In this document: piece by piece, positions 9,619 through 19,681 of the stretch
How positions within the stretch are numbered: position 1 is the first letter of the stretch
How the letters are laid out: each line of letters opens with the position of its first letter
Assembly (NCBI RefSeq): GCF_000196855.1
Contig: NC_014319.1
Coordinates: 1,488,001 to 1,552,000, forward strand
From: Leuconostoc gasicomitatum LMG 18811
GTDB lineage: Bacteria; Bacillota; Bacilli; Lactobacillales; Lactobacillaceae
Reading direction: 5' to 3'
DNA: 64,000 nucleotides
The notes under the pieces: model-generated
Databases searched by the model: none
What the model saw: only the letters and a program-made list of their open reading frames with translations
What the model was told of the DNA's origin: nothing
Program-made: the position numbers and the translations under genes

Positions 9619-10995
9619 TCAAGAATTTTTCTTGAATATTGTAATGCTCTCAATATGAGATGTTTGCGGAAATTGATCAACTGGGACAATAGGACCATCA
9701 ATGTGGTACCCATTTCGAATAATCTCAACAGCATCACGCACTAACGTTACCGGATTACAACTAATATAGACAAATTTATCCGGTCCCATTTCGGTTGTTG
9801 CTTGAATTAACTCACGAGTTAATCCTCGCCGTGGTGGATCGACAAACACAACGTTTGGTCGCAAACGTTCCGACTGCCATTTTGCAAATTGTTTTGGTGC
9901 ATCAGCAAGAATATAGTCAGCATTATTGATGTTGTTTGCACGCACATTAATCTGAGCATCTGCTACTGCGCCAGGAATTACTTCAACGCCAATTACCTGA
10001 CGAACTTGATTAGCAATTGTTATGCCAATCGTACCAATTCCTGAATAGGCATCAATGACAAGGTCCGTTGGTTTAAGAGCAGCTTTTTTTGCAGCTAAAT
10101 CATAAAGCACTTCCGTTGTCTGTGGGTTAACTTGATAAAACGAATTCGGTCCAATAATAAAATCGTAACCTAGTAAGATATCATGAATAGCATCCTCTCC
10201 CCAAAGTGTTCTGTTATTTGGGCTTAATAGAACAAAATCTTTCTTTGGACTAAAATTAAATAACAAACTTTTAATTTCCGGTAACTGTGCCACAATATCC
10301 TTAACAATTTCTTTTTCGAAATTAAGCGCACTCTCGTTTGATACGAGCACGACCATTAATTCATGAGAATAGTAGCCACGCCTAATCATAATATACCTGA
10401 TAGTTCCTTTTTCAAAATCAGGATCAAATGCAGTAATGTTATAATTTTCCAAAACCTGACGCACTTTGATAATGGCTTGGTCAATGGCTTGATCATTCAC
10501 AAAATAATCTGTCATAGGCACTAATTCATGGCTGCCACGGCGGTAAAATCCACTTGTCAAATGGCCTTCCTGCCACTTAACTGGCACAATCGTCTTATTA
10601 CGGTAATAAGTCGGGTTCTCCATGCCAATCGTGGGTTCAACTGCCACTGCTATATTTTTCTCTTGGAATAGTTTTTTAATTTGAGATTGTTTCAACTCAA
10701 GTTGTGCATCATATTTCAAATTGACAAGTGGTGCAGTACCAGCAGCAATTAAATACTGACGATGACTGTTTTGACGTTTATTTGATGCCACAATAATTTC
10801 AATAATCTTAGCATAACCAGAAAATTTGTCTACTTGAATCACTTCTAACAATACTTTTTCACCTGGAATGGCATCAGCAATATATAGTGGATATGTCGGT
10901 GTTATATAGACAATGCCCATACCATCAATACGTATGTCATCAATTATTACTGTTATTTTTTCATGCAATGTCACTGGGAGACTTGTTCGAGCCAT
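9619..10995 (-). CDS. 23S rRNA (uracil-5-)-methyltransferase, RumA/RlmCD type without Fe-S ligands
   Basis: A 458-residue SAM-dependent RNA methyltransferase. An N-terminal TRAM-like domain (about 10-70) precedes the catalytic domain with DAYSGIGTIGITIA (SAM loop), FVDPPRRGL, and YISCNPVTLVRD carrying the catalytic Cys. The family usually binds a 4Fe-4S cluster through CxxxxxCxxC and a later Cys. Here the segment reads IAAGTAPLVNLKYDAQLELK, with Ala in the CGGC positions, and the later HC position is also changed (DYFVND), so all four ligands are missing. No clear ribosome site precedes the ATG at 10995. Whether it modifies one or two uridines cannot be told from sequence. Confidence 0.88.
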   Translation of the reverse strand: MARTSLPVTLHEKITVIIDDIRIDGMGIVYITPTYPLYIADAIPGEKVLLEVIQVDKFSGYAKIIEIIVASNKRQNSHRQYLIAAGTAPLVNLKYDAQLELKQSQIKKLFQEKNIAVAVEPTIGMENPTYYRNKTIVPVKWQEGHLTSGFYRRGSHELVPMTDYFVNDQAIDQAIIKVRQVLENYNITAFDPDFEKGTIRYIMIRRGYYSHELMVVLVSNESALNFEKEIVKDIVAQLPEIKSLLFNFSPKKDFVLLSPNNRTLWGEDAIHDILLGYDFIIGPNSFYQVNPQTTEVLYDLAAKKAALKPTDLVIDAYSGIGTIGITIANQVRQVIGVEVIPGAVADAQINVRANNINNADYILADAPKQFAKWQSERLRPNVVFVDPPRRGLTRELIQATTEMGPDKFVYISCNPVTLVRDAVEIIRNGYHIDGPIVPVDQFPQTSHIESITIFKKNS

Positions 10996-11106
10996 AATAT
11001 CAATATATCGTGATTAATTTTTTTACGATAACACCATGTACTTCACATAGCCGTTAACTTAATTATCACCAAATATTTTCCCTTCTTAAATTATAATTCA
11101 AAAAAT

Positions 11107-11134
11107 AAAAGCGTTCACTTTAGTGAACGCTTTT
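11107..11134. terminator. bidirectional terminator after rpmE2
   Basis: A perfect 12-bp stem (AAAAGCGTTCAC / GTGAACGCTTTT) with a 4-base loop and T runs on both strands, 16 bases after the rpmE2 stop. Confidence 0.85.
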
Positions 11135-11149
11135 ATTAAGAACACTGAC

Positions 11150-11416
11150 TTACTTTTCTTCGTTGTTCTTGAAGCCAAATCCAGCAAACTTCTTGTTGAA
11201 CTTGTCGACTGCACCATCCGCTTGTGTAAACTTCTGCTTACCTGTGTAAAATGGATGTGAATCTGATGTGATATCCATACGGATAACTGGGTATTCTGTA
11301 CCTTCAAAATCAGTTGTATCATTTGATGTCACAGTAGAAGCTGATAAAAACTTCTTACCTGTTGTTGCATCAAGAAAAACAACTGGTTGGTACTTGGGAT
11401 GGATTTCTGCTTGCAT
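11150..11416 (-). CDS. rpmE2: 50S ribosomal protein L31, type B
   Basis: An 88-residue ribosomal protein of the zinc-free L31 type: it starts [16 protein letters not shown], has the [11 protein letters not shown] motif, and lacks the CxxC pair of type A. The ribosome site before ATG 11416 is AAGGAG. It sits between murA and the rRNA methyltransferase gene and has its own terminator. Type B L31 often replaces the zinc form when zinc is scarce; here only one copy is seen in this window. Confidence 0.95.
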   Translation of the reverse strand: MQAEIHPKYQPVVFLDATTGKKFLSASTVTSNDTTDFEGTEYPVIRMDITSDSHPFYTGKQKFTQADGAVDKFNKKFAGFGFKNNEEK

Positions 11417-11552
11417 GGTAATTTCTCCTTAGCGCCCTGATACTTCTGTACCAGAGTCAGTCTATAACTAGTATATTTTAGCATGTTAATAATTAAATTG
11501 CAACAAACTGCTGTACTAATTATCATCATTATTAACGTTATTTATCTTGACA

Positions 11553-12839
11553 TTAAGGCATGAGATTAATTAAATCAATACCTTCAATTGAAATTTCAGC
11601 ACCTAAGTGTGTTAGCTTATCTTGAATACGATCATAGCCACGTAAAATATGGTCGGCATCATTAATGACTGTTTCACCCTCAGCCATGATAGCTGCAATG
11701 ATCAATGCAGCACCTGCTCGAATCTCAGCTGCTTGAACATCTGTTCCAACGAGACGTGGCGAGTAATTAATTTTAATTTCACCCGGTTTTTCAGAATCAA
11801 CATCTCCACCCATACGTCGCAGCTCGGCAATATGCTTGACACGCTTTGGATAAATTGTATCTTGAATTGTACTTTCACCATTCGCCATCAGTAATAGTGG
11901 TGTTATTGGTTGTTGTAAATCCGTTGCAAAACCAGGATAGGGCATTGTCTTAATAGCCACTGGTTTTAAATCATCTGATTTATAAACATGAATCATGTCT
12001 TCGCCAATATCCAGGTTAACACCCATTTCTATTAACTTTGACGTATAAGATTCCAAATGTTCTGGAATTACATTTTTAATTGTTACACCATCACCAAAAG
12101 CTGCAGCCATACTCATATAAGTACCAGCCTCAATTCGATCTGGAATAACTGTATGTGTGTTCTTTGCCTTTAAACTGGGAACACCTGCAATACGAATTGT
12201 ATCTGTTCCAGCACCACGAACGTTAGCACCCATATTATTTAAAAAAGTTGCAATATCAATAATTTCCGGTTCGCGTGCCGCATTTTCAATCACAGTTTGG
12301 CCTTTAGCGCGTACTGCAGCTAAAATAATATTAATTGTGGCACCAACTGATACAGTATCTAACGCAATTCGAGCACCAATCAAGCCATGAGCAGTCGCAT
12401 CAATGTGAATAATATCATTACTTTCAGTAACCGTTGCTCCAAGTGCCTCAAATCCTTTGATATGTTGATCTATTGGCCGTCTACCTAAATTATCTCCACC
12501 AGGAAATGTAACTGTCGCCCGATTAAAACGTCCAAGCAAAGCACCCATAAAATAATATGACGCGCGAAGCGACTTAATCGCACCACTTGGTAACTCACTT
12601 TCTCGAATTTGCGTCGGATCAATATCCAAATTACCATTCGCAAAAACGGAATGAACATTCATCGCATTCAAAATCAATTGTAAATTTTTGACATCGAGAA
12701 TTTGCGGTACCGTATCAAATTTGACAGGTGTGTCAGCCAAAATAGCAGCTGGAATGAGTGCAACTGTTGAATTTTTTGCGCCACCGATTGTGACCTCACC
12801 ATGGAGGCGTTTGCCACCGTGTACAATTATTTTAGCCAT
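11553..12839 (-). CDS. murA: UDP-N-acetylglucosamine 1-carboxyvinyltransferase with Asp at the fosfomycin site
   Basis: A 428-residue enolpyruvyl transferase that makes the first committed peptidoglycan precursor in the cytoplasm. [11 protein letters not shown] carries the Lys22-Asn23 substrate pair, and [15 protein letters not shown] follows the mobile loop. The loop normally reads GGCxxGxRPID with a Cys attacked by fosfomycin; here it is [12 protein letters not shown], with Asp at residue 116. The start at 12839 has an AAGGAA site. A second murA paralogue (as is common in Firmicutes) may exist elsewhere. Confidence 0.93.
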   Translation of the reverse strand: MAKIIVHGGKRLHGEVTIGGAKNSTVALIPAAILADTPVKFDTVPQILDVKNLQLILNAMNVHSVFANGNLDIDPTQIRESELPSGAIKSLRASYYFMGALLGRFNRATVTFPGGDNLGRRPIDQHIKGFEALGATVTESNDIIHIDATAHGLIGARIALDTVSVGATINIILAAVRAKGQTVIENAAREPEIIDIATFLNNMGANVRGAGTDTIRIAGVPSLKAKNTHTVIPDRIEAGTYMSMAAAFGDGVTIKNVIPEHLESYTSKLIEMGVNLDIGEDMIHVYKSDDLKPVAIKTMPYPGFATDLQQPITPLLLMANGESTIQDTIYPKRVKHIAELRRMGGDVDSEKPGEIKINYSPRLVGTDVQAAEIRAGAALIIAAIMAEGETVINDADHILRGYDRIQDKLTHLGAEISIEGIDLINLMP

Positions 12840-12920
12840 GAATTTTCCTTGTAAAAGTTATAGTCCAAATTCAATTATACCGTGAAATTAGACTAAACTC
12901 AAATTAAATTAGAAAACAAC

Positions 12921-15380
12921 TCAACGTACTTCCACATTAAGTTGCTTTACTAAGGCATCTGTTACGCGCTCAAAGTCTGAGTTAACCTCTGCTTCAACTA
13001 ATGTCTCATCATTATCTTGATAAGTTAAACTATATGCCAATGATCGTTTACCATGCGGTAAATTGTCGCCTGTATAAACATCAAACAACGTGATATCAAC
13101 TAGTTTACTGCCCGCAGCACCACGAATAACTGTCTCAATCACTGCATGTTGAACTGATTCGTCCACCAACAAAGCTGCATCACGACTCATTTGAGGAAAA
13201 CGTGAAATTTTGTTATATTGCACGTCACTTTTAGCCGCAGCCATCACAGCAAATAAGTTCAACTCAAAGCCGAAGACTGCCGCCATTTTTTGTGATTTAG
13301 TGAGCAGCGGATGAATTTGACCAACAAAGCCAAGATATACATCTGCCGCATAAATATCCGCTGTTTGACCAGGATGCATGTTGCTATGTCGATCTGTTGC
13401 AACATAGCGAACATTTTCAACACCGATTTGATCCAAATAAGCTGACACAATACCTTTAATATCATAGAAATCAACAGCACGTGCCTTTTTTAAATGCTGC
13501 CAAGATGATGTTTCATAATTACCAGTCAAAACACCGGCAATATGTTCAATTTCAATCGGTAATTCATCACTATTATCCTTAGCAATAAATACACGTCCTT
13601 GCTCATAAAGTGCAATATCATGCACAGAATGATTAATATTGTAAGCAACATCTTCTAGCAAACCTGCTAATAAATTTTGGCGTGCAGTTGTTCGATCAGA
13701 ACTCATCGGGTAATCTAAAGACACAACTTTTGCTGTACGATCTTCAGCAAATTGTTGCGCTTTCAAAGGTGTTGTCAAAGCATAAGAGATGGCTTGATTT
13801 AAACCTAAACTTTCCATAATGTGGCGACTTGCTCTTATTTGTCGTTGTTGCAGTGTCAGTTTCCCAGGTGTTGTAGGACCATAAGGCAGTGTCACCGGCA
13901 AATTATCATATCCATACAGTCGTGCAATTTCTTCAATCAGATCTGCTTCTATACTCATATCTGCTCGTCGTGCTGGTAACGTTACATGAAGACTGGCACC
14001 ATCATTTGTATAATCAAATGCTAATTGTTTGAAAAATAGCGCAATATTCTCTAGCGTTAACTGCGTCCCTAATATTTGATTAACACGTTTAGCGGTTAAG
14101 GATAGCACAATGTTATCACGCTTAGTATCAACAGCAGTCACACGTCCACGAGCAACCTGCCCGCCAGCAAGATCATCCACTAAACTGGCCGCATGGTCTA
14201 ACGCAGTAAATGTGGCATCCCAATTCACGCCACGTTCAAAACGTGCCGATGCTTCCGAATGCAAATTATGTCTACGTGCTGTGGCACGTACCAAACTCGG
14301 ATTAAAAATAGCCCCCTCTAACACAATATTTTCTGTATTTTCATCAACTTCTGAATTTAACCCGCCCATAACACCAGCTAACATCAAAGCCTCTTCATCC
14401 GTTGCAATGACAATGTCTTCACCAGAACGCAAATCACGTTTTTGACCATCTAACGTCACTAATTCTTCGTTTTTTTCGGCGCGACGAATATACAATTTTT
14501 GACCATTTAGTTTATCTAAATCAAACGCATGTAACGGTTGTCCATACATCAGCATCATATAGTTAGTAATATCAACTATATTATTGATTGGGCGCATACC
14601 AGCATTCCATAATCTTTTTTGCAACCAAAGTGGCGAATCACCAATTTTGACGTGATTAACAACACGTACGGCATATTTAGATGCTAAGCTATCATCGCGA
14701 ATCATAACAGATACTTGATCGCTTGCTGGCGTTTCATATTCTACCAAATCAAAATCTGGTATCGTCACTGACTGTTTAAGCATGGCTCCAAACTCATAAG
14801 CTGTTCCAATCATTGACAACATATCAGCACGATTTGGCGTTAAATCAGTGTCCAAAACAGGCTCTGTCATACCTAAAATGCTTAGCGCATCATCACCAGG
14901 ATTAAGATGCTCACTATTATTAAATACATATATACCGGTTTCAAAATCTTTTGGGGCAATCTTACTGTCAAATCCTATTTCCTGCAAAGCCACCAACATA
15001 CCATTAGAATCTTCACCACGCAGCTTGACAGGCTTTAATACGTTTAATTCACCTGTTTCATGATTAATAATGTGTGCCCCAACTTTTGCTAACACTACTA
15101 GTTGCCCTTCAGCAACATTTGGCGCCCCAGTAACGACCTTAGTTAATGTTGATTCTCCGATATCTACTTGTGTTATGACCATATGATCTGAATCTGGATG
15201 TGGTAAAACGGACACAACTCTTGCAACGACCAGTCCGTCTTGTTGTCTAGCTAAAGTCGTTGTCTCAGAAATTTCAACACTTGTTCGTTCAACACGTTCT
15301 GCTAAATCTGCAACCGCATCTGCATTCAAATCAATGCTATTATTTAAATATTCATTTAACCATTTCAAACTCGTTTTCAT
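12921..15380 (-). CDS. pheT: phenylalanine--tRNA ligase beta subunit
   Basis: An 819-residue beta subunit with the full domain order: N-terminal region, tRNA-binding OB domain (VVARVVSVLPHPDSDHMVI, about 50-165), B3/B4 editing domain, B5 domain (LTAKRVNQILGTQL), the catalytic-like core, and the FDX anticodon-binding domain at the C-terminus (SRFPQMSRDAALLVDE). It forms an alpha2-beta2 enzyme with PheS. Its ribosome site AAGGG lies inside the last codons of pheS, 2 bp upstream, so the two are translationally linked under the T-box at 16,495-16,715. Confidence 0.95.
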   Translation of the reverse strand: MKTSLKWLNEYLNNSIDLNADAVADLAERVERTSVEISETTTLARQQDGLVVARVVSVLPHPDSDHMVITQVDIGESTLTKVVTGAPNVAEGQLVVLAKVGAHIINHETGELNVLKPVKLRGEDSNGMLVALQEIGFDSKIAPKDFETGIYVFNNSEHLNPGDDALSILGMTEPVLDTDLTPNRADMLSMIGTAYEFGAMLKQSVTIPDFDLVEYETPASDQVSVMIRDDSLASKYAVRVVNHVKIGDSPLWLQKRLWNAGMRPINNIVDITNYMMLMYGQPLHAFDLDKLNGQKLYIRRAEKNEELVTLDGQKRDLRSGEDIVIATDEEALMLAGVMGGLNSEVDENTENIVLEGAIFNPSLVRATARRHNLHSEASARFERGVNWDATFTALDHAASLVDDLAGGQVARGRVTAVDTKRDNIVLSLTAKRVNQILGTQLTLENIALFFKQLAFDYTNDGASLHVTLPARRADMSIEADLIEEIARLYGYDNLPVTLPYGPTTPGKLTLQQRQIRASRHIMESLGLNQAISYALTTPLKAQQFAEDRTAKVVSLDYPMSSDRTTARQNLLAGLLEDVAYNINHSVHDIALYEQGRVFIAKDNSDELPIEIEHIAGVLTGNYETSSWQHLKKARAVDFYDIKGIVSAYLDQIGVENVRYVATDRHSNMHPGQTADIYAADVYLGFVGQIHPLLTKSQKMAAVFGFELNLFAVMAAAKSDVQYNKISRFPQMSRDAALLVDESVQHAVIETVIRGAAGSKLVDITLFDVYTGDNLPHGKRSLAYSLTYQDNDETLVEAEVNSDFERVTDALVKQLNVEVR

Positions 15381-15382
15381 AC

Positions 15383-16432
15383 TTAATTACCCTTTCGATT
15401 GAATTGTGACAAAAACCGGACATCATTTAAGTAGAATTGACGAATATCATCAACACCATATTTCAGCATGGCAAAACGATCTGGTCCTAACCCAAACGCA
15501 AACGCTGAGTATTTTTCTGGATCAATGCCGTCCATTCGTAACACATTCGGATGCGTCATGCCAGCTCCTAGTACTTCAATCCATTCAATATCTTCTGGCT
15601 TCGTATCGGGTGTGACTTCATTCCATGATACATCCACCTCAACAGAAGGTTCTGTAAACGGAAAATAAGAGGGCCGCATACGAATTTGATGTTTTTCGCC
15701 AAATAACGCCTGCATGATAGATAATAAAGTACCCTTTAGATCAGCCATCGTAATATTCTCGCCAACAACCATCCCCTCCACCTGATGAAACTGATGTGAA
15801 TGTGTCGCATCGTCTGTGTCTCGACGGTAGACTTTTCCTGGTGCAATCATTTTTAAAGGTCCCTTTGAAAAATCATGTTTTTCTAGAGAACGTGACTGCA
15901 CAGGCGACGTTTGCGTGCGAAGCAATATTTCAGGTGTAATATAAAATGTATCTTGCATATCACGCGCTGGATGATCTTTTGGCAAGTTTTCTCGTTCAAA
16001 ATTATACTCATCTGTTTCAACTTCTGGTGAATCAACCGTATCGTCAATAATTTCAAAACCCAAGCCTAAAAAATGTTGCTCAATTTCATCAATAATTTGT
16101 TGTAACACATGTGGTTGACCAACTTTATGGACACTGCCAGGCAAAGTGACATCTACTGTTTCTGAGGTTAATTGCGCGGCTAATTGCGCGGCTTCTTCGG
16201 TCGCTTTCTTTTGAGCTAACATAGCCGTAATTGTTTGACGGACATCATTACCAATTTCACCAACTATTTTACGTTCTGCCGGTAACACGTCTTTCATACC
16301 CTTTAATAAAGCAGTTAGTTGACCCTTTTTGCCTAACAAATTGACTCGCAATGATTCAATGTCTGCTCCTGTGGCATTAATGCGTTCAACAGCTTCTGTT
16401 TTTAGTGCTGTTAGATCTTCAATCAAACTCAT
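15383..16432 (-). CDS. pheS: phenylalanine--tRNA ligase alpha subunit
   Basis: A 349-residue class II aminoacyl-tRNA synthetase subunit with an N-terminal coiled-coil (about 1-95) and the catalytic core. Motif 2 is visible as [22 protein letters not shown], and motif 3 as [20 protein letters not shown]. It charges tRNA-Phe in the cytoplasm. It is the first gene of the pheST operon and its leader carries a T-box riboswitch with a Phe (TTC) specifier. Confidence 0.96.
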   Translation of the reverse strand: MSLIEDLTALKTEAVERINATGADIESLRVNLLGKKGQLTALLKGMKDVLPAERKIVGEIGNDVRQTITAMLAQKKATEEAAQLAAQLTSETVDVTLPGSVHKVGQPHVLQQIIDEIEQHFLGLGFEIIDDTVDSPEVETDEYNFERENLPKDHPARDMQDTFYITPEILLRTQTSPVQSRSLEKHDFSKGPLKMIAPGKVYRRDTDDATHSHQFHQVEGMVVGENITMADLKGTLLSIMQALFGEKHQIRMRPSYFPFTEPSVEVDVSWNEVTPDTKPEDIEWIEVLGAGMTHPNVLRMDGIDPEKYSAFAFGLGPDRFAMLKYGVDDIRQFYLNDVRFLSQFNRKGN

Positions 16433-16494
16433 AAATATGTCCTTTCAATTCTAGATTTAATTCTATTTGCTTTTGAACAAATAAACATTAATAT

Positions 16495-16715
16495 CCAGCT
16501 AATAAAAACGTCCCATGCTGTCTAAAAGACAACATGGGACGTTAACTACCGTGGTACCACCCAAATTTCTGATTTGCACCAGCTTTAATGACTGTAACAT
16601 GGCCAAACGTTGACGATTAAGTCAAACACTCCTGACTGAAATTCGTTAGATTCTCAACTATGATACTTTCACCGAAAATATATCACTCGCTTGTGTTAAG
16701 AATACAACTACTAGG
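16495..16715 (-). promoter_or_regulatory. T-box riboswitch (Phe) of the pheST operon
   Basis: On the minus strand the leader carries the conserved T-box core GGGTGGTACCACGG at about 16,546-16,560, followed by a terminator hairpin, with the competing antiterminator overlapping it. Upstream, a GAATTTCAGTCAGG segment provides a TTC specifier at 16,638-16,640, matching tRNA-Phe. Uncharged tRNA-Phe is expected to stabilise the antiterminator and let transcription enter pheST. Confidence 0.9.
16503..16543 (-). terminator. T-box terminator hairpin
   Basis: A long stem (AACGTCCCATG-TTGTC / GACAGCATGGGACGTT, one wobble position) followed by a T run on the minus strand, in the regulated position of the T-box leader. 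Confidence 0.88.
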
Positions 16716-16820
16716 TCATTCATCGTGCATTTAATTAAAAAATTAATTATTTCTATTGATAACGAGTTATCATTGCGTTATGTCCAGTTGCAACATAGCA
16801 AACTGTACACCATTAGTATA

Positions 16821-17189
16821 TCATGCAATACTATCCGTGTCGTTATTTTTTGTTTGCTTCACATTATTATATTTATCAGACCATTCGTGTACAGCTGCCA
16901 TCATTGGTCTCATTGCTTCACCAGCCGGTGTTAGTTTGTACTCAATTAAACTAGAATCTTCATAAGTTACCCGATTTATCAAGTGTTCCGATTCTAATTC
17001 TTTTAATCGCTCAACTAATACGCGGTCAGAACAAACTGGAATAGCGCGTGAAATCTCGAGAAAACGTTTGGGACCGCTAATTAACAATGTCTCAATAATT
17101 AAACCATTCCACTTACGCCCGAGAATTTGAAAAGTACTAGTGAAATTCTGACAGAGTAAATCTTCTGTATGTTCTGCTAATTTTGTCAT
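16821..17189 (-). CDS. HxlR family winged-helix transcriptional regulator
   Basis: A 122-residue HxlR-type regulator: CQNFTSTFQILGRKWNGLIIETLL matches the family's N-terminal signature with its Cys, and LVERLKELESEHLINRVTYEDS is the wing region. Such proteins often sense electrophiles or redox state through the N-terminal Cys. The ribosome site before 17,189 is CGAGGAT. No obvious target gene is divergent from it; the nearest neighbour is scrK, upstream and in the same direction. Target unknown. Confidence 0.85.
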   Translation of the reverse strand: MTKLAEHTEDLLCQNFTSTFQILGRKWNGLIIETLLISGPKRFLEISRAIPVCSDRVLVERLKELESEHLINRVTYEDSSLIEYKLTPAGEAMRPMMAAVHEWSDKYNNVKQTKNNDTDSIA

Positions 17190-17258
17190 TTTTTATCCTC
17201 GAAATTATTATGTGTTAATAATAACATAGAATACTGTCATTAACAAAAAGTAAGCAAA

Positions 17259-18125
17259 TTAAACTAATGTTTTAGCTAAATAGAAGCAACCTAAGATACC
17301 AGCGTTGTCCCCATTTGCTACTGGGACAATATAATCATCTAAATCAGGCACTTCAAGATAATCACTCATCTGTTCAGAGAAACTTTCACGAATCAATGGG
17401 AACAAAATATCTCGATGTGGTACACCGCCACCCAAAATAATTTTCTCAGGACGTAAAATCATTGTATAGTCCAACGCTGCTTGCGCAATATAATATGCTT
17501 CAATTTTCCAAGCAATATCTTCGTCAGGAATTTCTTTAGCACTGATTCCCCAACGTTCTTCAATTGCTGGTCCAGCAGCCAATCCTTCCAGACAGTTATC
17601 ACCATGGAATGGGCAATGTCCTGCATACTTATCTTCCGGATGTTTTTGTAAGAAAATATGTCCAGCTTCTGGATGGCCATAACCACTTAGAAGATGCCCA
17701 TTTGAAACAATACCAGCACCAATACCTGTACCAACAGTCAAGTAAACCATATTTTGGACATCTTTTGCTGCACCTGTTTCAAATTCGGCCCAACCAGCAC
17801 CATTAACATCAGTCGTCCAAAAGAAAGGAATATCACGCCATGCTTTCATACGACCAAGAAAATCATAACCTGACCAGCCACGTTTTGGTGTGTCTAACAC
17901 ATAACCATATGTTTGTGATCCTTTAACAATATCAATAGGTCCAAATGCTGCAATCCCAATGGCATCAATGTTTTCAAATTTATCAAAAAACGCAATCACT
18001 TGATCTAATGTTTTCTCACCATCTAGCGTTGGAAACGCAGTACGTTCAACAACGTTATAATTCTCATCCGCAACAGCAACAACAAATTTTGTGCCACCTG
18101 CTTCAATTGCTCCTAATAATCCCAT
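17259..18125 (-). CDS. scrK: fructokinase, ROK family
   Basis: A 288-residue ROK kinase. GAIEAGGTKFVVAVAD is the phosphate-binding start; YLTVGTGIGAGIV and GHPEAGHIFLQKHPEDKYAGHCPFHGDNC form the ROK signature with the His/Cys zinc cluster. It phosphorylates fructose to fructose-6-phosphate in the cytoplasm. The upstream region has a TTGACA-(18)-TAAACT promoter and two LacI-type operators. One matches a site before the mannitol dehydrogenase gene, so fructose kinase, permease and reductase are probably co-regulated by the LacI protein at 20,892. The start has a GAGGAAAAG site. Confidence 0.92.
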   Translation of the reverse strand: MGLLGAIEAGGTKFVVAVADENYNVVERTAFPTLDGEKTLDQVIAFFDKFENIDAIGIAAFGPIDIVKGSQTYGYVLDTPKRGWSGYDFLGRMKAWRDIPFFWTTDVNGAGWAEFETGAAKDVQNMVYLTVGTGIGAGIVSNGHLLSGYGHPEAGHIFLQKHPEDKYAGHCPFHGDNCLEGLAAGPAIEERWGISAKEIPDEDIAWKIEAYYIAQAALDYTMILRPEKIILGGGVPHRDILFPLIRESFSEQMSDYLEVPDLDDYIVPVANGDNAGILGCFYLAKTLV

Positions 18126-18287
18126 GATTTTTCTCTTTTCCTCTGCACTTTTCCAAATTCACATGGCATTTAACTATCGTCGCCACTTATTGGACTAAAG
18201 TTAAAACACCGCTAATTAAATGACGATGTGAACTTATATCGCTTTATTTTGAATGAACATGCCTAATGCTCATTTTTAAACATATAT

Positions 18288-18343
18288 AAAGCGCTTACAT
18301 ATCTAGTTTAATCGATTTGAACACTGTATGTCAAGCGCTAAAC
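18288..18343 (-). promoter_or_regulatory. scrK promoter with two LacI-family operators
   Basis: On the minus strand TTGACA (18,329-18,334) and TAAACT (18,305-18,310) are 18 bases apart. An operator-like TCAAGCGCTAAAC (plus-strand reading, 18,331-18,343) overlaps the -35, and a second AAAGCGCTT palindrome (18,288-18,296) lies just downstream of the expected start site. This placement suits repression by a LacI protein. The 18,126-18,497 gap otherwise holds only this promoter and the terminator at 18,440. Confidence 0.7.
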
Positions 18344-18432
18344 AGCATTTTTTATGAACTTTATGCTAACCCTTTAATTACAGTTGATCATCTTGACTAT
18401 AAGCTGTTAAAACAAAATCATAGTAATTAAAA

Positions 18433-18475
18433 AAACTCCTTAGATAACACACCACAACGCAATGTGTTATCTAAA
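18433..18475 (-). terminator. terminator of the glyoxalase-like gene
   Basis: A 12-bp perfect stem (TTAGATAACACA / TGTGTTATCTAA) with an 11-base loop; a run of seven T follows four bases later on the minus strand, downstream of the stop at 18,497. Confidence 0.75.
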
Positions 18476-18496
18476 AGAGGTTCTTTTCACAATCTA

Positions 18497-18880
18497 TTAC
18501 TTAACAATCTCACAAAATTCAACAATAACAGCATCTGGGCCTTCTATATTAAAGAATTTAATCCCTTTTTCCCAAAAAGCTAAGTGTTGTACTTCAGAAT
18601 CAATCAACTTAAAGCCTTCTGCTTTTGCTGCAACAAATGCTTTATCAGCGTTTGTTGTATCCATAGAAATGTGGTTAATAGCGCCTGGCTTATCAGCAAC
18701 TTCATCTTGTTGCCATGTTTCAATCACTAGATTGTCACGTTGCATAAAGATGACATTACCTACCGGAAAATCACCAGTCTTTTTAAAACCTAATTTTGTC
18801 CAAAAACTCTCAGCAATTTCTAAGTTTTTTGTTGGGATACCAATATGTTGTACGCCTGAATAATAATCTGAAAATGACAT
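18497..18880 (-). CDS. glyoxalase/bleomycin-resistance (VOC) family protein
   Basis: A 127-residue VOC-fold protein: VQHIGIPTKNLEIAESFWTKLGF is the first beta-alpha-beta unit with a metal-position His, and AINHISMDTTN starts the second. The ending IEGPDAVIVEFCEIV holds the usual final Glu. VOC proteins include lactoylglutathione lyases, dioxygenases and drug-binding proteins, so the substrate is unknown. The ribosome site AGGAGGAG before 18,880 is strong. It lies between fupL and scrK in the sugar locus, but a terminator separates it from scrK. Confidence 0.85.
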   Translation of the reverse strand: MSFSDYYSGVQHIGIPTKNLEIAESFWTKLGFKKTGDFPVGNVIFMQRDNLVIETWQQDEVADKPGAINHISMDTTNADKAFVAAKAEGFKLIDSEVQHLAFWEKGIKFFNIEGPDAVIVEFCEIVK

Positions 18881-18942
18881 GTGACACTCCTCCTATAATT
18901 TAAGTTCATGGCGGCTAAGTAATGTTAGTCTCCGCTCTGTAA

Positions 18943-19677
18943 TCAAATACCTTGATGCTTTAGCCTAGGAAATACAAATTTGTCTCCCCAACCTGTTATA
19001 CCACCCTGAAATAGGAAGGCAAATATTGTTCCTAACCCATAATTTGAAAAATCAGGTAGCATAAAAATAGCAATAATACCAATGATTGTTGGCGGAATAT
19101 AAGATGCCCACATAGCTTTTGCTGCAGAGCCCTTGAAATATTTAAATCGTAGAATCTGCATCAAATCATCTGCTGGATGCAATATCAAATTGACACGTTG
19201 ATAAATTGATATTGCCAATGCAATCATAATGACACCAATAAAATTCAAAGCAGTGTAACCTATCGTCATAGAAATACCATGTGCATCTGGTAGTACTTCT
19301 GAAAACATATTAGCAAAAAAACTAATCAATAGTGAAAAAGGTACCATGAAAGCAACATTTCCAACAAATTTGCGCCAATTAAAGTGGCCCTGTAAAAAAA
19401 CATTTAAAATAGCTGTCAATACACCTACAACAAAGAATATCCAACCCAAACTGGCACTATTCCCACCAAAGGCTGCTTTATTGAACCCTGCCTGTGCAGC
19501 AGTCCAATACGCTGACCCTAAGAAAGTTGGATGAATTTTTTGACTGGTAACAACCGTTAGAACATTACCAGCCGCGTTGATTATCAAAGAGAAGACAAAA
19601 TATGATAAGGAAGCGCCAATCGTAAGCGTACGACCTGAATTACTGGTCGCTTTAATTGTTACGTTTTTAGCGGTCAT
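18943..19677 (-). CDS. fupL: FupL-like fructose permease / small integral membrane protein
   Basis: A 244-residue membrane protein with about five to six hydrophobic segments and no similarity I can see to PTS or MFS sugar carriers. I identify it by position and type: in Leuconostoc pseudomesenteroides a fructose permease named FupL has been described in connection with mannitol dehydrogenase. Here the gene starts 4 bp after the dehydrogenase stop, using a GGAGAAGAGG site inside the dehydrogenase end; the ATG at 19,677 is preferred over upstream in-frame codons for that reason. The pair would bring fructose in and reduce it to mannitol. It also resembles YczE/YitT-type membrane proteins, so the function is an inference. 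Confidence 0.65.
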   Translation of the reverse strand: MTAKNVTIKATSNSGRTLTIGASLSYFVFSLIINAAGNVLTVVTSQKIHPTFLGSAYWTAAQAGFNKAAFGGNSASLGWIFFVVGVLTAILNVFLQGHFNWRKFVGNVAFMVPFSLLISFFANMFSEVLPDAHGISMTIGYTALNFIGVIMIALAISIYQRVNLILHPADDLMQILRFKYFKGSAAKAMWASYIPPTIIGIIAIFMLPDFSNYGLGTIFAFLFQGGITGWGDKFVFPRLKHQGI

Positions 19678-19681
19678 ATTT

